The notes under the pieces are model-generated. The model made no database searches, was not told the origin of the DNA, and worked only from the letters and a program-made list of their open reading frames with translations. From Anaerofustis sp. (GTDB lineage: Bacteria; Bacillota; Clostridia; Eubacteriales; Anaerofustaceae): a DNA stretch of 64,000 bases. The stretch is taken from positions 1 through 64,000 of the forward strand of contig NZ_JAHZIA010000008.1 of NCBI RefSeq assembly GCF_019420015.1. Reading direction: 5' to 3'. Both the position numbers and the translations under genes were made by a program. Of the stretch, positions 18,562 through 27,586 are shown piece by piece. Position 1 is the stretch's first letter; each line of letters begins with the position of its first letter.

Positions 18562-19279
18562 CTTTATTACCTTCTTCTCTCATCTTTATTATCTCGTCAA
18601 CGGTAAACTCACCGTATTCTCCACTCCCTTTCCTCTTTTCCTCTGAAGAAATTTCTTCTTCAATTGCAACATCAATATCATCATCTCCAGTTGTTACAAC
18701 TTCATTGTCTTTTAAATCAACATTGACATCTTCTTCATTTAAGGAAGTTTCCGTGCAGTCTTCTTTTACTGTATTTTCTTTTAAATCCTCTTCTCCCTGC
18801 TTTTCATCATCAGCCATATTTTTATTTTTATCAGAAGAAATAGGAGCAGCAGAAACAATCAAAAGGATTCCCGCAACAAGAAGACCGATAGGAACTATAA
18901 ATCTGGATAAAAAATCAGGAAGAATTTTTCCTAAAAACAATATAGCACCTATAATAATAAGGAAAACCCCTAAATTCTTCTGCTTTCTGCTTTCTCCTTT
19001 TTCATTGTTAATATTCATGCTGTTCATGTCATAAGAAGAATATGCATTCTTATTGTATCCGTACTTATCATTCATTGTATATGAAATAATGGGTTCATAA
19101 GGAATCAAAAAACAAAGCAAAATATATATAAAAACCAAAACTCCGCTGGTTGCAAAAGACAATAAAATCGCAGCAAGCCTTATAATAGTGGAATCTATCT
19201 CAAAATATTCACCTATACCTCCGCACACCCCGCCTATATATTTATCATCTCTGCTTTTATAAAGTTTCTTTTCACTCAT
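18554..19279 (-). CDS. PspC-domain membrane protein with second LiaF-like TM module
   Basis: A 241-residue protein. The N-terminal PspC domain (SRDDKYIGGVCGGIGEYF, then a long hydrophobic stretch) spans residues 1-65. A second membrane region (LGVFLIIIGAILFLGKILPD and IVPIGLLVAGILLIV) covers about 105-150. The tail from 160 onward is strongly acidic. The ATG at 19279 is preferred over the upstream one because GGAGG lies five bases before it. PspC proteins respond to membrane stress. It forms a two-gene operon with the LiaF-like protein. Confidence 0.75.
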   Translation of the reverse strand: MSEKKLYKSRDDKYIGGVCGGIGEYFEIDSTIIRLAAILLSFATSGVLVFIYILLCFLIPYEPIISYTMNDKYGYNKNAYSSYDMNSMNINNEKGESRKQKNLGVFLIIIGAILFLGKILPDFLSRFIVPIGLLVAGILLIVSAAPISSDKNKNMADDEKQGEEDLKENTVKEDCTETSLNEEDVNVDLKDNEVVTTGDDDIDVAIEEEISSEEKRKGSGEYGEFTVDEIIKMREEGNKDE

Positions 19280-19391
19280 AATATCCTCCGAATTATATAC
19301 TTTAAAATCATAATATATATACAATATAAATTTGCAATTAATCTAACATTAAAAACGGATTAAAAAGATTTTTCCAAAAAATTTCCTTAAG

Positions 19392-19420
19392 TTGATTTTA
19401 TCACAGAAACAATATATAAT
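19392..19420 (+). promoter_or_regulatory. sigma-A promoter of the MarR-degV operon
   Basis: TTGATT, a 17-bp spacer and TATAAT. Placement is 35 bp before the MarR-type gene. The 5/6 -35 and perfect -10 make it one of the best promoters in the window. Confidence 0.75.
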
Positions 19421-19428
19421 CTAATTAA

Positions 19429-19441
19429 TTTGAAGTTCAAA
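19429..19441. promoter_or_regulatory. palindromic operator, FabT-box-like
   Basis: TTTGAAGTTCAAA is a perfect palindrome around a central G, and fits the TTTGA-N3-TCAAA core known for FabT sites in streptococci and lactococci. It begins at about +2 relative to the predicted start of transcription, a position where a bound repressor would block initiation. Autoregulation by the next gene is inferred. Confidence 0.6.
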
Positions 19442-19454
19442 AGGAAATAATATA

Positions 19455-19916
19455 ATGAACAAACAAGAACAAATTTTAAACGAATTTTTAGTAGAAATAT
19501 TCAATGAAATTTTGAAAGTTGAAGAAAACGCTTTAAAAAAAGGAAAATTCCAAAATCTTTCAATCAGAGAAATGCATGTGATAGAAGCTGTTGTAAAGAA
19601 CGAAAAATCAAATACAAACACTTCTTCAAATATTGCAAAAAGCCTAAACATTACCCCCGGAACTTTAACGACCGGAGTAAATGCTTTAGAAAAAAAAGGA
19701 TATCTTAAAAGACAAAGGGATCACGAAGATAAAAGAGTGATAAATATTTACTCTACAAACCTTGGAAAAGAAGTGGAAGAAAACCATACAAAATTCCATG
19801 AAAACATGGTTAAAGAAATGCTCAACTTCTTTCCTCAAGGAAAACGGGATATTTTAATAGAAGCGGTTGTGGAACTTGAAAAGTTCTTTAAAAGCAAAAA
19901 GAAAGCAGGTAAATAA
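19455..19916 (+). CDS. fabT: MarR-family regulator, FabT-like
   Basis: Winged-helix DNA-binding protein of 153 residues. The recognition region NIAKSLNITPGTLTTGVNALEKKGYLKRQRD (two stretches either side of GTLT) closely resembles FabT, the acyl-ACP-dependent repressor of fatty acid synthesis genes. The next gene encodes a DegV protein, a fatty-acid-binding family, which fits a lipid role. No fab genes are in this window. FabT is the best guess; another MarR regulator is possible. Confidence 0.7.
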   Translation: MNKQEQILNEFLVEIFNEILKVEENALKKGKFQNLSIREMHVIEAVVKNEKSNTNTSSNIAKSLNITPGTLTTGVNALEKKGYLKRQRDHEDKRVINIYSTNLGKEVEENHTKFHENMVKEMLNFFPQGKRDILIEAVVELEKFFKSKKKAGK

Positions 19917-19917
19917 A

Positions 19918-20763
19918 ATGGTAAAAATTATTGTAGACAGCACTTGTGATTTAAACGAAGATCTAATAAAAAAATTTGATGTGGAAGTCATTCCCTTAAG
20001 CGTAAGATTCGGAAATGAAGAATTCCTTGATGGTGTAACCATAAAGAATGAAGAATTCTATGAAAAACTAATGCTATGCGGGGATAGCCTTCCGACAACA
20101 TCACAGCCAAACCCCAATAAGTTCAAAGATGTTTTTAAAAAATATATCGATAAAGGCGATGAAATAGTGGCTATCTTAATTTCTTCAAAATTAAGTGGAA
20201 CCCTTCAATCCGCCCATATTGCAAAAGAAGAAGTTTCAAAAGATCATATACACATTGTAGACTCAAAAATTGCCAGCTTCGGAACATATTTACTTATAAA
20301 CGAAGCCGTAAAAATGAGAGATGAGGGAAAAACTGCCAGCGAAATCGCAATAAAACTCGAACATATGATAAAAAACATAAGATTACTTGTGTGCGTAAAT
20401 ACTTTAAAGTATTTAATGTACGGAGGAAGAATATCAAAAACAACAGCAGTTGTCGGTGGAATGCTCAATATAAATCCGATTTTACAGGTTGTAGACGGCG
20501 AAATCGTACAAGCTGGTAAAGTCAGAGGGAAAAAACTTTCCTACAAATTTATACTTGAAAATATAAAAGACGATATTGATTTTTCATATCCTGTGGCTTT
20601 CGGACACGCCCATGCTCATAAAGCAATAGAGAATTTTAAAGATTTTATGTTCAGCCATTTGGATATACAAGAAAGCGAAACGATTTCAATAGGTCCTACG
20701 GTAGGAACCTATTCCGGTCCGGGAGCTATAGGAATAGCATACATAAAAAAAGAAACAATATAA
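19918..20763 (+). CDS. DegV family fatty-acid-binding protein (FakB-like)
   Basis: A 281-residue DegV protein. In FakAB systems such proteins carry the fatty acid that FakA phosphorylates. It begins VKIIVDSTCDLNEDL with the DST motif, followed by LSVRFGNEEFLDG, TSQPNP, and the acyl-binding residues in GRISKT. The ATG at 19918 begins one base after the MarR stop; upstream in-frame codons lie within that gene. No fakA (DAK2-type) gene is adjacent; the dhaL at 60.5 kb is a related fold but belongs to the DhaK system. Confidence 0.88.
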   Translation: MVKIIVDSTCDLNEDLIKKFDVEVIPLSVRFGNEEFLDGVTIKNEEFYEKLMLCGDSLPTTSQPNPNKFKDVFKKYIDKGDEIVAILISSKLSGTLQSAHIAKEEVSKDHIHIVDSKIASFGTYLLINEAVKMRDEGKTASEIAIKLEHMIKNIRLLVCVNTLKYLMYGGRISKTTAVVGGMLNINPILQVVDGEIVQAGKVRGKKLSYKFILENIKDDIDFSYPVAFGHAHAHKAIENFKDFMFSHLDIQESETISIGPTVGTYSGPGAIGIAYIKKETI

Positions 20764-20856
20764 AAAATTCTTCTGATAACAAATAAGAAACAGTATTGTT
20801 AAATAAATCCATTTTATTAACTCTGTATCTAAAATCTATCAAAAGGAAGTATAGAA

Positions 20857-21299
20857 ATGTTTGAGAGAAATAATCAAGAACACTTTCCTTCAAAAGAAGA
20901 TATAAGAAAGTATATAGATAATCCGATATGGAATGATTTTTGCGAATATATAAAAAAATCTACAATATAGAACCCACATATGAATTCAGCAAGTGCACTT
21001 TTGAGTTTGGATGGAACGTTAAATTCAGAAAAAACAATAAATCATTATGTGTAGTATATCCGAAAGAAAATTATTTTACGGTTATGATAGTTATAGGACA
21101 AAAAGAAAAAGAAGATTTTAACATTGAGTTACCTGATTTTGATTGTGAAATTCAAAAAATATACAGCGAAACAAAAGAAGGAAACGGACAAAAATGGCTT
21201 ACGATAAACATAACGGAGAATAATAAAATATATGAAGATATAAAAGCGATTTTAAAAATAAAATATGCAAATTTCAAGAAAAAAGCATACAATAAATAA
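20857..21299 (+). pseudogene. DUF3788 family gene split by a -1 frameshift at an A7 run
   Basis: Read in one frame, an ATG at 20857 behind AAGGAAG gives MFERNNQEHFPSKEDIRKYI and more, ending at a TAG at 20968. Read in the -1 frame from 20958 it continues IYNIEPTYEFSK to the TAA at 21299. Together they make a 147-residue protein with the layout of DUF3788: a short N-terminal MYER-type start and a wet core with YPKENYFTVMIVIG. The switch point is seven A's at 20952-20958, read as ATA AAA AAA, so the heptamer A AAA AAA is in the right phase for -1 slippage. It may be a broken gene, an assembly error, or slippage expression. Confidence 0.65.
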
Positions 21300-21319
21300 A
21301 ATATAAACTTAGAGGGAAA

Positions 21320-21847
21320 ATGAGAAAAACAGTTTTATTTATATCAATGAGCATAGATGGATACATCGCCGACAAAAACGGTGACGTTGACTGGCTTGAG
21401 GGGCAAGAAGAAAAAGAATCAAATCTTGACAGTTATAATGATTTTATAAAAAATACGGATACTATCATTATGGGATGGAATACTTATCATCAAATCATAA
21501 CAAAACTGTCAAAAGATAATTGGATATATGAGCAGCAGACCTGCTACGTTGTTACCCATAGAGAAAAAAAATCAACAAACAACATTATATTTACAGATAA
21601 AAAACCTTCTGAGATAGTAAAAACACTGAAAAAGAAACAAGGTAAAAATATTTGGATTTGCGGAGGGGCAAATACAGTCAATCAACTTATTAAAGATAAC
21701 TTAATTGACGAGTATTATATCTCAGTTATTCCAACAATTTTGGGGGAGGGTATTCCTTTATTCCAAAAAAATAGAGAATTAAAACTAAAACTCATAGGTA
21801 CAAAAACTTATAACGGTATTACAGATTTAATATATATTCCAAGATAA
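21320..21847 (+). CDS. dihydrofolate reductase-like protein (RibD C-terminal domain family)
   Basis: A 175-residue protein of the YyaP/YwjB-like group. It begins KTVLFISMSIDGYIADKNGDVDWL, and has IIMGWNTYHQI and IWICGGANTVNQLI for NADPH binding, then EYYISVIPTILGEGIPLF. The fold is that of DHFR/RibD reductases, but the physiological substrate of these stand-alone versions is unknown. Twenty bases after the frameshifted DUF3788 gene and followed by a terminator. Confidence 0.85.
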   Translation: MRKTVLFISMSIDGYIADKNGDVDWLEGQEEKESNLDSYNDFIKNTDTIIMGWNTYHQIITKLSKDNWIYEQQTCYVVTHREKKSTNNIIFTDKKPSEIVKTLKKKQGKNIWICGGANTVNQLIKDNLIDEYYISVIPTILGEGIPLFQKNRELKLKLIGTKTYNGITDLIYIPR

Positions 21848-21850
21848 CAC

Positions 21851-21882
21851 AAAACAGCCGATAAAATTCAGGCTGTTTTTTT
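21851..21882 (+). terminator. terminator after the DHFR-like gene
   Basis: AAAACAGCC paired with GGCTGTTTT around an 11-base loop, followed by T's. It lies four bases after the stop codon. Confidence 0.85.
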
Positions 21883-21938
21883 ATTAAATTAAAATAACCG
21901 ATAAACAAAAAAATCAATAATTAATAAAATATCTTATC

Positions 21939-21968
21939 TTCACAAGCAAACGGATATTTACATATTAT
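21939..21968 (+). promoter_or_regulatory. putative promoter of the M15 peptidase gene
   Basis: TTCACA, an 18-bp spacer and TATTAT, ending 36 bp before the start codon. Each box matches five of six. Confidence 0.55.
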
Positions 21969-22004
21969 AAAGAGAAATAATATTCCCGAAACGGAGGAAA
22001 AACA

Positions 22005-22649
22005 ATGAATGTAAAAATATATTCAAAATCAAAAGACGGAAACAAGTCGGTACCGGGAGCACCTCATTTTAAAATAAGAGAATTTGCCTGTCACGACGGA
22101 ACAGATAAAATATATATAGATATAGACCATGCAAAAAAGCTTGAAAAAATAAGGCTTCATTTTAATAAATCCATACACATAAATTCAGGATACAGAACTG
22201 TTTCTTATAACAAAAAAATAGGTGGAGCAAGTGAAAGCTATCATACAAAGGGAAGGGCCTTTGATATTTTCATACAGGGAATAAACGTAAAAACAATAGC
22301 AAAATATGCGGAATCGATAGGAATCAAAGGAATAGGATGCTACCCAAACGCAAATTTTGTTCATATAGACAGTAGAGGAAATAAGTTTTATTATTACTAT
22401 TCAAATTCATATCGCTCCGTAAAAACTTTCGGAGGAAATCCTGCATACTACCCAATCATATCCAGAGGAAGCAGAGGAAATTACGTAAAAAAAGCACAAA
22501 ACAGACTCATTAAAAAAGGATACAAAATAGCTTCTGACGGAATTTTCGGAACGGCAACATATAATGCAACCAAAAATTTCCAGAAAAAATCAAATCTGAC
22601 TGCAGACGGAATTATAGGAAAGGCAACATGGAAAAAACTTTACAAATAA
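22005..22649 (+). CDS. leaderless M15-type peptidoglycan peptidase with PG-binding domain
   Basis: A 214-residue cell-wall hydrolase. The N-terminal domain (about 20-130) is Peptidase_M15_3/YcbK type: SGYRT at 61-65, zinc ligands expected at His80 and Asp87 (HTKGRAFD) and His120 (VHID). The C-terminal 70 residues are a PG_binding_1 domain (SRGSRGNYVKKAQNRL and DGIFGTATYNA). There is no signal peptide or membrane segment, so it resembles a phage endolysin more than a secreted carboxypeptidase. No holin or other phage gene is nearby. It has its own promoter and terminator. Confidence 0.85.
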   Translation: MNVKIYSKSKDGNKSVPGAPHFKIREFACHDGTDKIYIDIDHAKKLEKIRLHFNKSIHINSGYRTVSYNKKIGGASESYHTKGRAFDIFIQGINVKTIAKYAESIGIKGIGCYPNANFVHIDSRGNKFYYYYSNSYRSVKTFGGNPAYYPIISRGSRGNYVKKAQNRLIKKGYKIASDGIFGTATYNATKNFQKKSNLTADGIIGKATWKKLYK

Positions 22650-22678
22650 AAAAGAACATCTTAAATGATGTTCTTTTT
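22649..22678. terminator. bidirectional terminator between the M15 gene and the activase fusion
   Basis: A 12-bp perfect stem (22649-22660 with 22667-22678) with a six-base loop and T tracts on both strands. Confidence 0.9.
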
Positions 22679-22681
22679 ATA

Positions 22682-25600
22682 TTAAATACCTTCAGTTTCC
22701 TCCGCGGCTTTAAGATTCATATTAGCCTGAGAAAGCATAAGTTTTATTCTGTTTAACTGGTTTACCTCACTTGCTCCGGGGTCATAGTCTATGGCAACAA
22801 TATTAGATAAAGGATACATCTTCCTTATCTTTTTAATAACACCTTTACCCACAACATGATTCGGAAGACACCCGAAAGGCTGAGTACAAACAATATTGTT
22901 TACACCAGATTTAATAAGTTCGAGTATTTCTCCCGTAAGGAACCACCCTTCCCCCGTCTGATTCCCAATAGACACAACATCACTTGCATAATAAGCAAGC
23001 TTATTTATTCTGTCAGGCGAATGAAAATGAACACTTCGCTCACACTCTTCTTTATATACTTTTCTGTATGTTTCAATAAAGCTAATACCTAGATTGGCTA
23101 CTTTGGCACTCATCTTTTTCATACCGAGCTTTTCACTTTTAAAGTTGCTGTTATAAAAACAATAAAGCAAGAAATCGAGCAAATCCGGCATTACAGCCTC
23201 TGCCCCTTCTTCTTCCAGCAAATCAACCAAATGATTATTAGCACCCGGTAAAAATTTAACTAAAATTTCACCTACAATACCTACTCTTGGTTTAACTTCA
23301 TTTGTTATCGGAAGCTCATCAAATTCTCTTATAATATTTCTTATATTTTCATTAAATACTTTTTTTGATACTTTGGGAGCAGACAAATCTCTTATACATT
23401 TCGCTTCCCATTTTTTATGCAGCATATCTGCCGAACCCTTTACAACTTCATAAGGTCTCATTCTGTATAAAACTCTCATAAATAAATCACCGTATACAAC
23501 GGCCTGAAGTCCTCTGTTTAAAAGTTTCGGTGTTATTTTAAACCCTTTGTTTGTTTCTATACCGTTAGCATTAAGCGATATTACGGGTATGTGCCCCATA
23601 CCTGCATTTTCAAGAGCTCTTCTTATAAATCCTATATAATTTGTAGCTCTGCAGCCGCCTCCGGTTTGAGTTATCATAATTGCCAATTTATCAGTATCGT
23701 ATTTACCCGAATTTAAAGCTTCCATTATCTGTCCGACAACAATCAAAGAAGGATAACACGCATCATTATTTACATATTTCAACCCTATATCGACCGCATT
23801 TTTACTGTCGTCTTTTAATGCTTCGTATTTATATCCGCATGCATTTAATGCAGCTTCAAATAAAGAAAAATGTATCGGAGACATTTGCGGAGAAAGTATT
23901 GTATAATCCTTCTTCATATCTTTGGTAAATTCAATCCTGTGATAATCGGAACCCTTAACTTTCCTCTTTGTTTTTTTCCTGTCTCTTATTTTAAGAGTCG
24001 CAAGAAGAGAACGAATCCTTATTCTTGCAGCGCCCAAATTGTTTACTTCATCAATTTTAAGAACTGTATGTATTTTTCCTCCGGAAGAAAGTATATCCTT
24101 TACTCCGTCAACCGTAACGGCATCCAACCCGCAACCGAATGAATTAAGTTGCACCAAATCTATATTATCTTTGGTTTTTACAAAGCTCGCTGCTTTGTAA
24201 AGTCTTGAATGATACATCCACTGATCCATCACAATAATAGGTCTGTCGACTTCGGCAAGATGTGATACACTGTCTTCTGTAAGAACGGCTATACCGTAAG
24301 AATTTATCATCTTGTCTATTCCATGATTTACTTCGGGATCTATATGATATGGTCTGCCCGCAAGAACGATACCTCTTTTTCCCGTTTCATCAAGATACTT
24401 AACGACTTCTTCACCTTTTTTAGCTATTTTGTTTCTTACCCTCAAAAGCTCATCCCATGCTTTGTCAACAGCCTTGGCAACATCATTTTTGTCCAAATCA
24501 AATCCTGTTTCTCCGCCTTTTGCAAATTCTCGGATTATGCCTTCTTTTATTGTATGTTTGTTAGTAAAAGCAAAGAAAGGATTTAGAAATTTAACATTTT
24601 CGCTTTCTACTTCCTCTACATTATTTTTAATATTTTCTGCATATGAAGTAACTATAGGACAATTATAATGATTCCCCGCATCAGGGGTTTCATCTCTTTC
24701 GTAAGGAATACAAGGATAAAAAATTGTTTTAATTCCTTTTCTTATAAGATAAGTAACATGACCATGAGAAAGTTTTGCAGGGTAACACTCCGATTCACTC
24801 GGAATTGATTCAATTCCGTATTCGTATATTTTTCTCGACGACATAGGAGAGAGCTCTACCCTGAATTTAAGTTCTTTGAACAATACCGCCCAAAACGGAT
24901 AATTTTCATACATATTCAACACCCTTGGAATGCCCACTGTGCCGTTTACGGCCTCTTCCTTACATAAAGGCTCATAATCAAAGGTAATTTTGTTTTTATA
25001 TTCGAATAAGTTTATATCTTTTGGTTTATCTTTATGTATGCCTGCACCTTTTTCACATCGGTTTCCCGTTATAAATTTTCGTTTTCCGCCTTCAAAACTG
25101 TTTATGGTCAAATAACAATTATTTGTACAGCCTTTACATCTGGTCATCATGGTAGTATAGGTCAGATTATCTATACCGGTTAAATCAAGCATAGATGTTT
25201 CTTTTCCATCTTCATACCTTTCTTTCGCAATCAAAGCCGCACCGAAAGCCCCCATAATACCGGCAATATCCGGTCTTACCGCATCATGGCCCGATATATT
25301 TTCAAAAGCCCTGAGTACAGCGTCATTATAGAAAGTACCGCCTTGCACCACAACATGTTTACCCAAGTCATTAGGATTAGTTAATTTTATTATTTTATAT
25401 AAAACATTCTTTATAACCGAATAAGCAAGACCTGCGGAAATATCACTTACGGGCGCACCTTCTTTTTGCGCCTGTTTTACGTTTGAATTCATAAATACCG
25501 TGCACCTGGTACCCAAATCTATGGGATTCTTTGCAAATAAAGCCTCTTTTGCAAAATCTTCAACACTATACCCGAGAGACTTTGCAAAAGTCTCAATAAA

Positions 25601-26950
25601 AGAACCACATCCCGATGAACAGGCTTCGTTAAGAAGAACATTATCGACAGAACCGTTTTTTATTTTTATGCATTTCATGTCCTGTCCGCCTATATCCAAT
25701 ATACAATCTACCTTTGGATCAAAGAAAGAGGCTGCATAATAATGAGCTATGGTTTCCACTTCCCCTTCATCCAACATAAATGCGGATTTAACCAAATCTT
25801 CCCCATAACCGGTAGAACATGAATAAACTATATTAGCATCTGACGGAAGTTTTGAATATATATCCCTCATAGCCTTGATAGTTGTGTCTAACACAGATCC
25901 GTTATTGTTACTGTAGAATGAATATAAGAGCTCTCCATTATCACCGCAAAGAGCAAGTTTTGTAGTAGTGGAACCGGCATCTATACCAAGGTAACAATTA
26001 CCTTTATAATCTTCCAAACTTCCTTTCTTTACGGTATGTACATCATGTTTTCTTTTAAAATCAGCATACTCTGATTCATCTTCAAACAATCTGTCCATTC
26101 TTTTTATCTCACTGTTAAGTCTGATTTTACTGCTTAACCGTTTTTCAAGTTCTTTTAATGTTATATACTCATCTTCTTCATTGCTAAGCGCAGCGCCTAT
26201 TGCCGCAAACAAATGAGGATTTTGAGGAGAAATAACATTTTCTTCTTTTAAATTAAGAGTTCTTATAAACGCATTTTTAAGTTCACTCATAAAATATAAA
26301 GGCCCGCCCAAAAATGCAACATTACCTCTTATTGGCTTTCCACAAGCAAGTCCACTTATTGTCTGATTTACAACCGCCTGAAATATCGAAGCCGCAAGAT
26401 TTTCTCTTGTAGCCCCTTCATTTATCAAAGGCTGAATATCACTCTTTGCAAAAACCCCGCACCTGGCAGCTATCGGATAAATATTTTCATATCCTTTGGC
26501 AAGCTCATTAAGCCCATTGGCATCGGTTTTTAACAAAGACGCCATTTGATCTATAAAAGAACCCGTACCTCCGGCACAAATCCCGTTCATTCTCTGCTCG
26601 ATACCGCCATCGAAATAAATTATTTTTGCATCTTCTCCACCTATTTCGATTGCAACATCGGTCTGCTTATGATAAGTCCTTAAAACCGTCGAAACCGCAA
26701 TAACTTCCTGAACAAAAGGTATATTAAGGTAAGAGGATAAACTCAACCCACCCGAACCTGTTATAACTGGGTGTATATTACAATTCCCGATTTTATCAAG
26801 AGCCTCCTTTACCATATGTAAAAGAGTGTCTTGAATATTGGCAAAATGTCTTTCATATTTAGAATAAATAAGATTATTCTCACTGTCCATCAAAGCCACC
26901 TTAACGGTGGTGGAACCTATATCAATACCTAGTTTATTAATTGTTTCCAT
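22682..26950 (-). CDS. 2-hydroxyacyl-CoA dehydratase activase-type fusion protein
   Basis: A 1422-residue cytosolic protein. It has two BcrAD/BadFG ATPase domains: residues about 5-260 (GIDIGSTTVKVAL, then a cysteine in NGICAGGTGSF) and about 320-575 (GIDAGSTTTKLAL, then NEACSSGCGSF). In activases these cysteines hold a [4Fe-4S] cluster between subunits. A cysteine cluster TRCKGCTNNCY follows near residue 605, then a DUF2229 region and a C-terminal part resembling dehydratase subunits. The same architecture is common in Clostridia, where the substrate is unknown. It has no adjacent dehydratase or CoA-transferase genes, so fermentation of a specific amino acid cannot be claimed. Confidence 0.88.
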   Translation of the reverse strand: METINKLGIDIGSTTVKVALMDSENNLIYSKYERHFANIQDTLLHMVKEALDKIGNCNIHPVITGSGGLSLSSYLNIPFVQEVIAVSTVLRTYHKQTDVAIEIGGEDAKIIYFDGGIEQRMNGICAGGTGSFIDQMASLLKTDANGLNELAKGYENIYPIAARCGVFAKSDIQPLINEGATRENLAASIFQAVVNQTISGLACGKPIRGNVAFLGGPLYFMSELKNAFIRTLNLKEENVISPQNPHLFAAIGAALSNEEDEYITLKELEKRLSSKIRLNSEIKRMDRLFEDESEYADFKRKHDVHTVKKGSLEDYKGNCYLGIDAGSTTTKLALCGDNGELLYSFYSNNNGSVLDTTIKAMRDIYSKLPSDANIVYSCSTGYGEDLVKSAFMLDEGEVETIAHYYAASFFDPKVDCILDIGGQDMKCIKIKNGSVDNVLLNEACSSGCGSFIETFAKSLGYSVEDFAKEALFAKNPIDLGTRCTVFMNSNVKQAQKEGAPVSDISAGLAYSVIKNVLYKIIKLTNPNDLGKHVVVQGGTFYNDAVLRAFENISGHDAVRPDIAGIMGAFGAALIAKERYEDGKETSMLDLTGIDNLTYTTMMTRCKGCTNNCYLTINSFEGGKRKFITGNRCEKGAGIHKDKPKDINLFEYKNKITFDYEPLCKEEAVNGTVGIPRVLNMYENYPFWAVLFKELKFRVELSPMSSRKIYEYGIESIPSESECYPAKLSHGHVTYLIRKGIKTIFYPCIPYERDETPDAGNHYNCPIVTSYAENIKNNVEEVESENVKFLNPFFAFTNKHTIKEGIIREFAKGGETGFDLDKNDVAKAVDKAWDELLRVRNKIAKKGEEVVKYLDETGKRGIVLAGRPYHIDPEVNHGIDKMINSYGIAVLTEDSVSHLAEVDRPIIVMDQWMYHSRLYKAASFVKTKDNIDLVQLNSFGCGLDAVTVDGVKDILSSGGKIHTVLKIDEVNNLGAARIRIRSLLATLKIRDRKKTKRKVKGSDYHRIEFTKDMKKDYTILSPQMSPIHFSLFEAALNACGYKYEALKDDSKNAVDIGLKYVNNDACYPSLIVVGQIMEALNSGKYDTDKLAIMITQTGGGCRATNYIGFIRRALENAGMGHIPVISLNANGIETNKGFKITPKLLNRGLQAVVYGDLFMRVLYRMRPYEVVKGSADMLHKKWEAKCIRDLSAPKVSKKVFNENIRNIIREFDELPITNEVKPRVGIVGEILVKFLPGANNHLVDLLEEEGAEAVMPDLLDFLLYCFYNSNFKSEKLGMKKMSAKVANLGISFIETYRKVYKEECERSVHFHSPDRINKLAYYASDVVSIGNQTGEGWFLTGEILELIKSGVNNIVCTQPFGCLPNHVVGKGVIKKIRKMYPLSNIVAIDYDPGASEVNQLNRIKLMLSQANMNLKAAEETEGI

Positions 26951-27004
26951 AACACCCTCCCCAAAAGTATCCTTTATTATAGTTCTTTAATTTTTAAATA
27001 GCAA

Positions 27005-27046
27005 TAAAAAAAGCCGAATTTTCATTTAATTTTCGACTTTTTTTAT
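27005..27046 (-). terminator. terminator after the Lrp-type regulator
   Basis: On the minus strand AAAAAAGTCGAA pairs with TTCGGCTTTTTT (one G-T wobble) around a 13-base loop. It separates the regulator from the activase fusion. Confidence 0.8.
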
Positions 27047-27068
27047 ACATAAATCTTTACATATTTAT

Positions 27069-27494
27069 TTAAAAAACACTGTCCTTTACATGTGCATACA
27101 TAACTACAAAAGTTTCAGTCGTTCCGAATTTTTGCGCTTCTTCCAAAAGCTCCGCCAAATGAGTGGTACTCGTAACATAAGCTTTTATAATAAGAGAATA
27201 TTGCCCCGTCAAATAATAAAATTCACTTATTTCGCTTGCACTGTTTGCAAACTGCTTAAATTCATCATATTTACTTGCAGGCATATCTATGGTTATAAAC
27301 ACCGTTATTCCCTGTCCGAGCTTTTCTCTGTCTATTATAGCTTTATAAGCTGTAATAATGCCTCTTTGTTCCAATCTTTTCACTCTTTCCGCAACTGCGG
27401 GAGCTGAGAGATCAAGTTCTTTTGCAAGATTTTTCATTGTAATTCTTCCGTCAACATTCAATCTCTCGATTATTTTCTTATCAATTGCATCCAT
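27069..27494 (-). CDS. Lrp/AsnC-family transcription regulator
   Basis: A 141-residue protein with an N-terminal helix-turn-helix (IDKKIIERLNVDGR, then LAKELDLSAPAVAERVKRLEQRGII) and a C-terminal RAM ligand-binding domain (about 65-141, with FYYLTGQYSLIIKAYV). It lies 92 bp downstream of metK and upstream of the activase fusion, both on the same strand. The effector, probably an amino acid, and the targets are not known. Confidence 0.93.
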   Translation of the reverse strand: MDAIDKKIIERLNVDGRITMKNLAKELDLSAPAVAERVKRLEQRGIITAYKAIIDREKLGQGITVFITIDMPASKYDEFKQFANSASEISEFYYLTGQYSLIIKAYVTSTTHLAELLEEAQKFGTTETFVVMYAHVKDSVF

Positions 27495-27586
27495 TTTGAA
27501 ACTCCTGTAGTAATATTTGCTATCTTTAAAACCATATTACTACATTTGCTTAAAATAATAAACAGTTTTTTAACATTTACTTAAAT

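Noticed and set aside
22005..22649. Part of a prophage lysis cassette
   Set aside because: No holin, tail or capsid genes surround it; it has its own promoter and a terminator.
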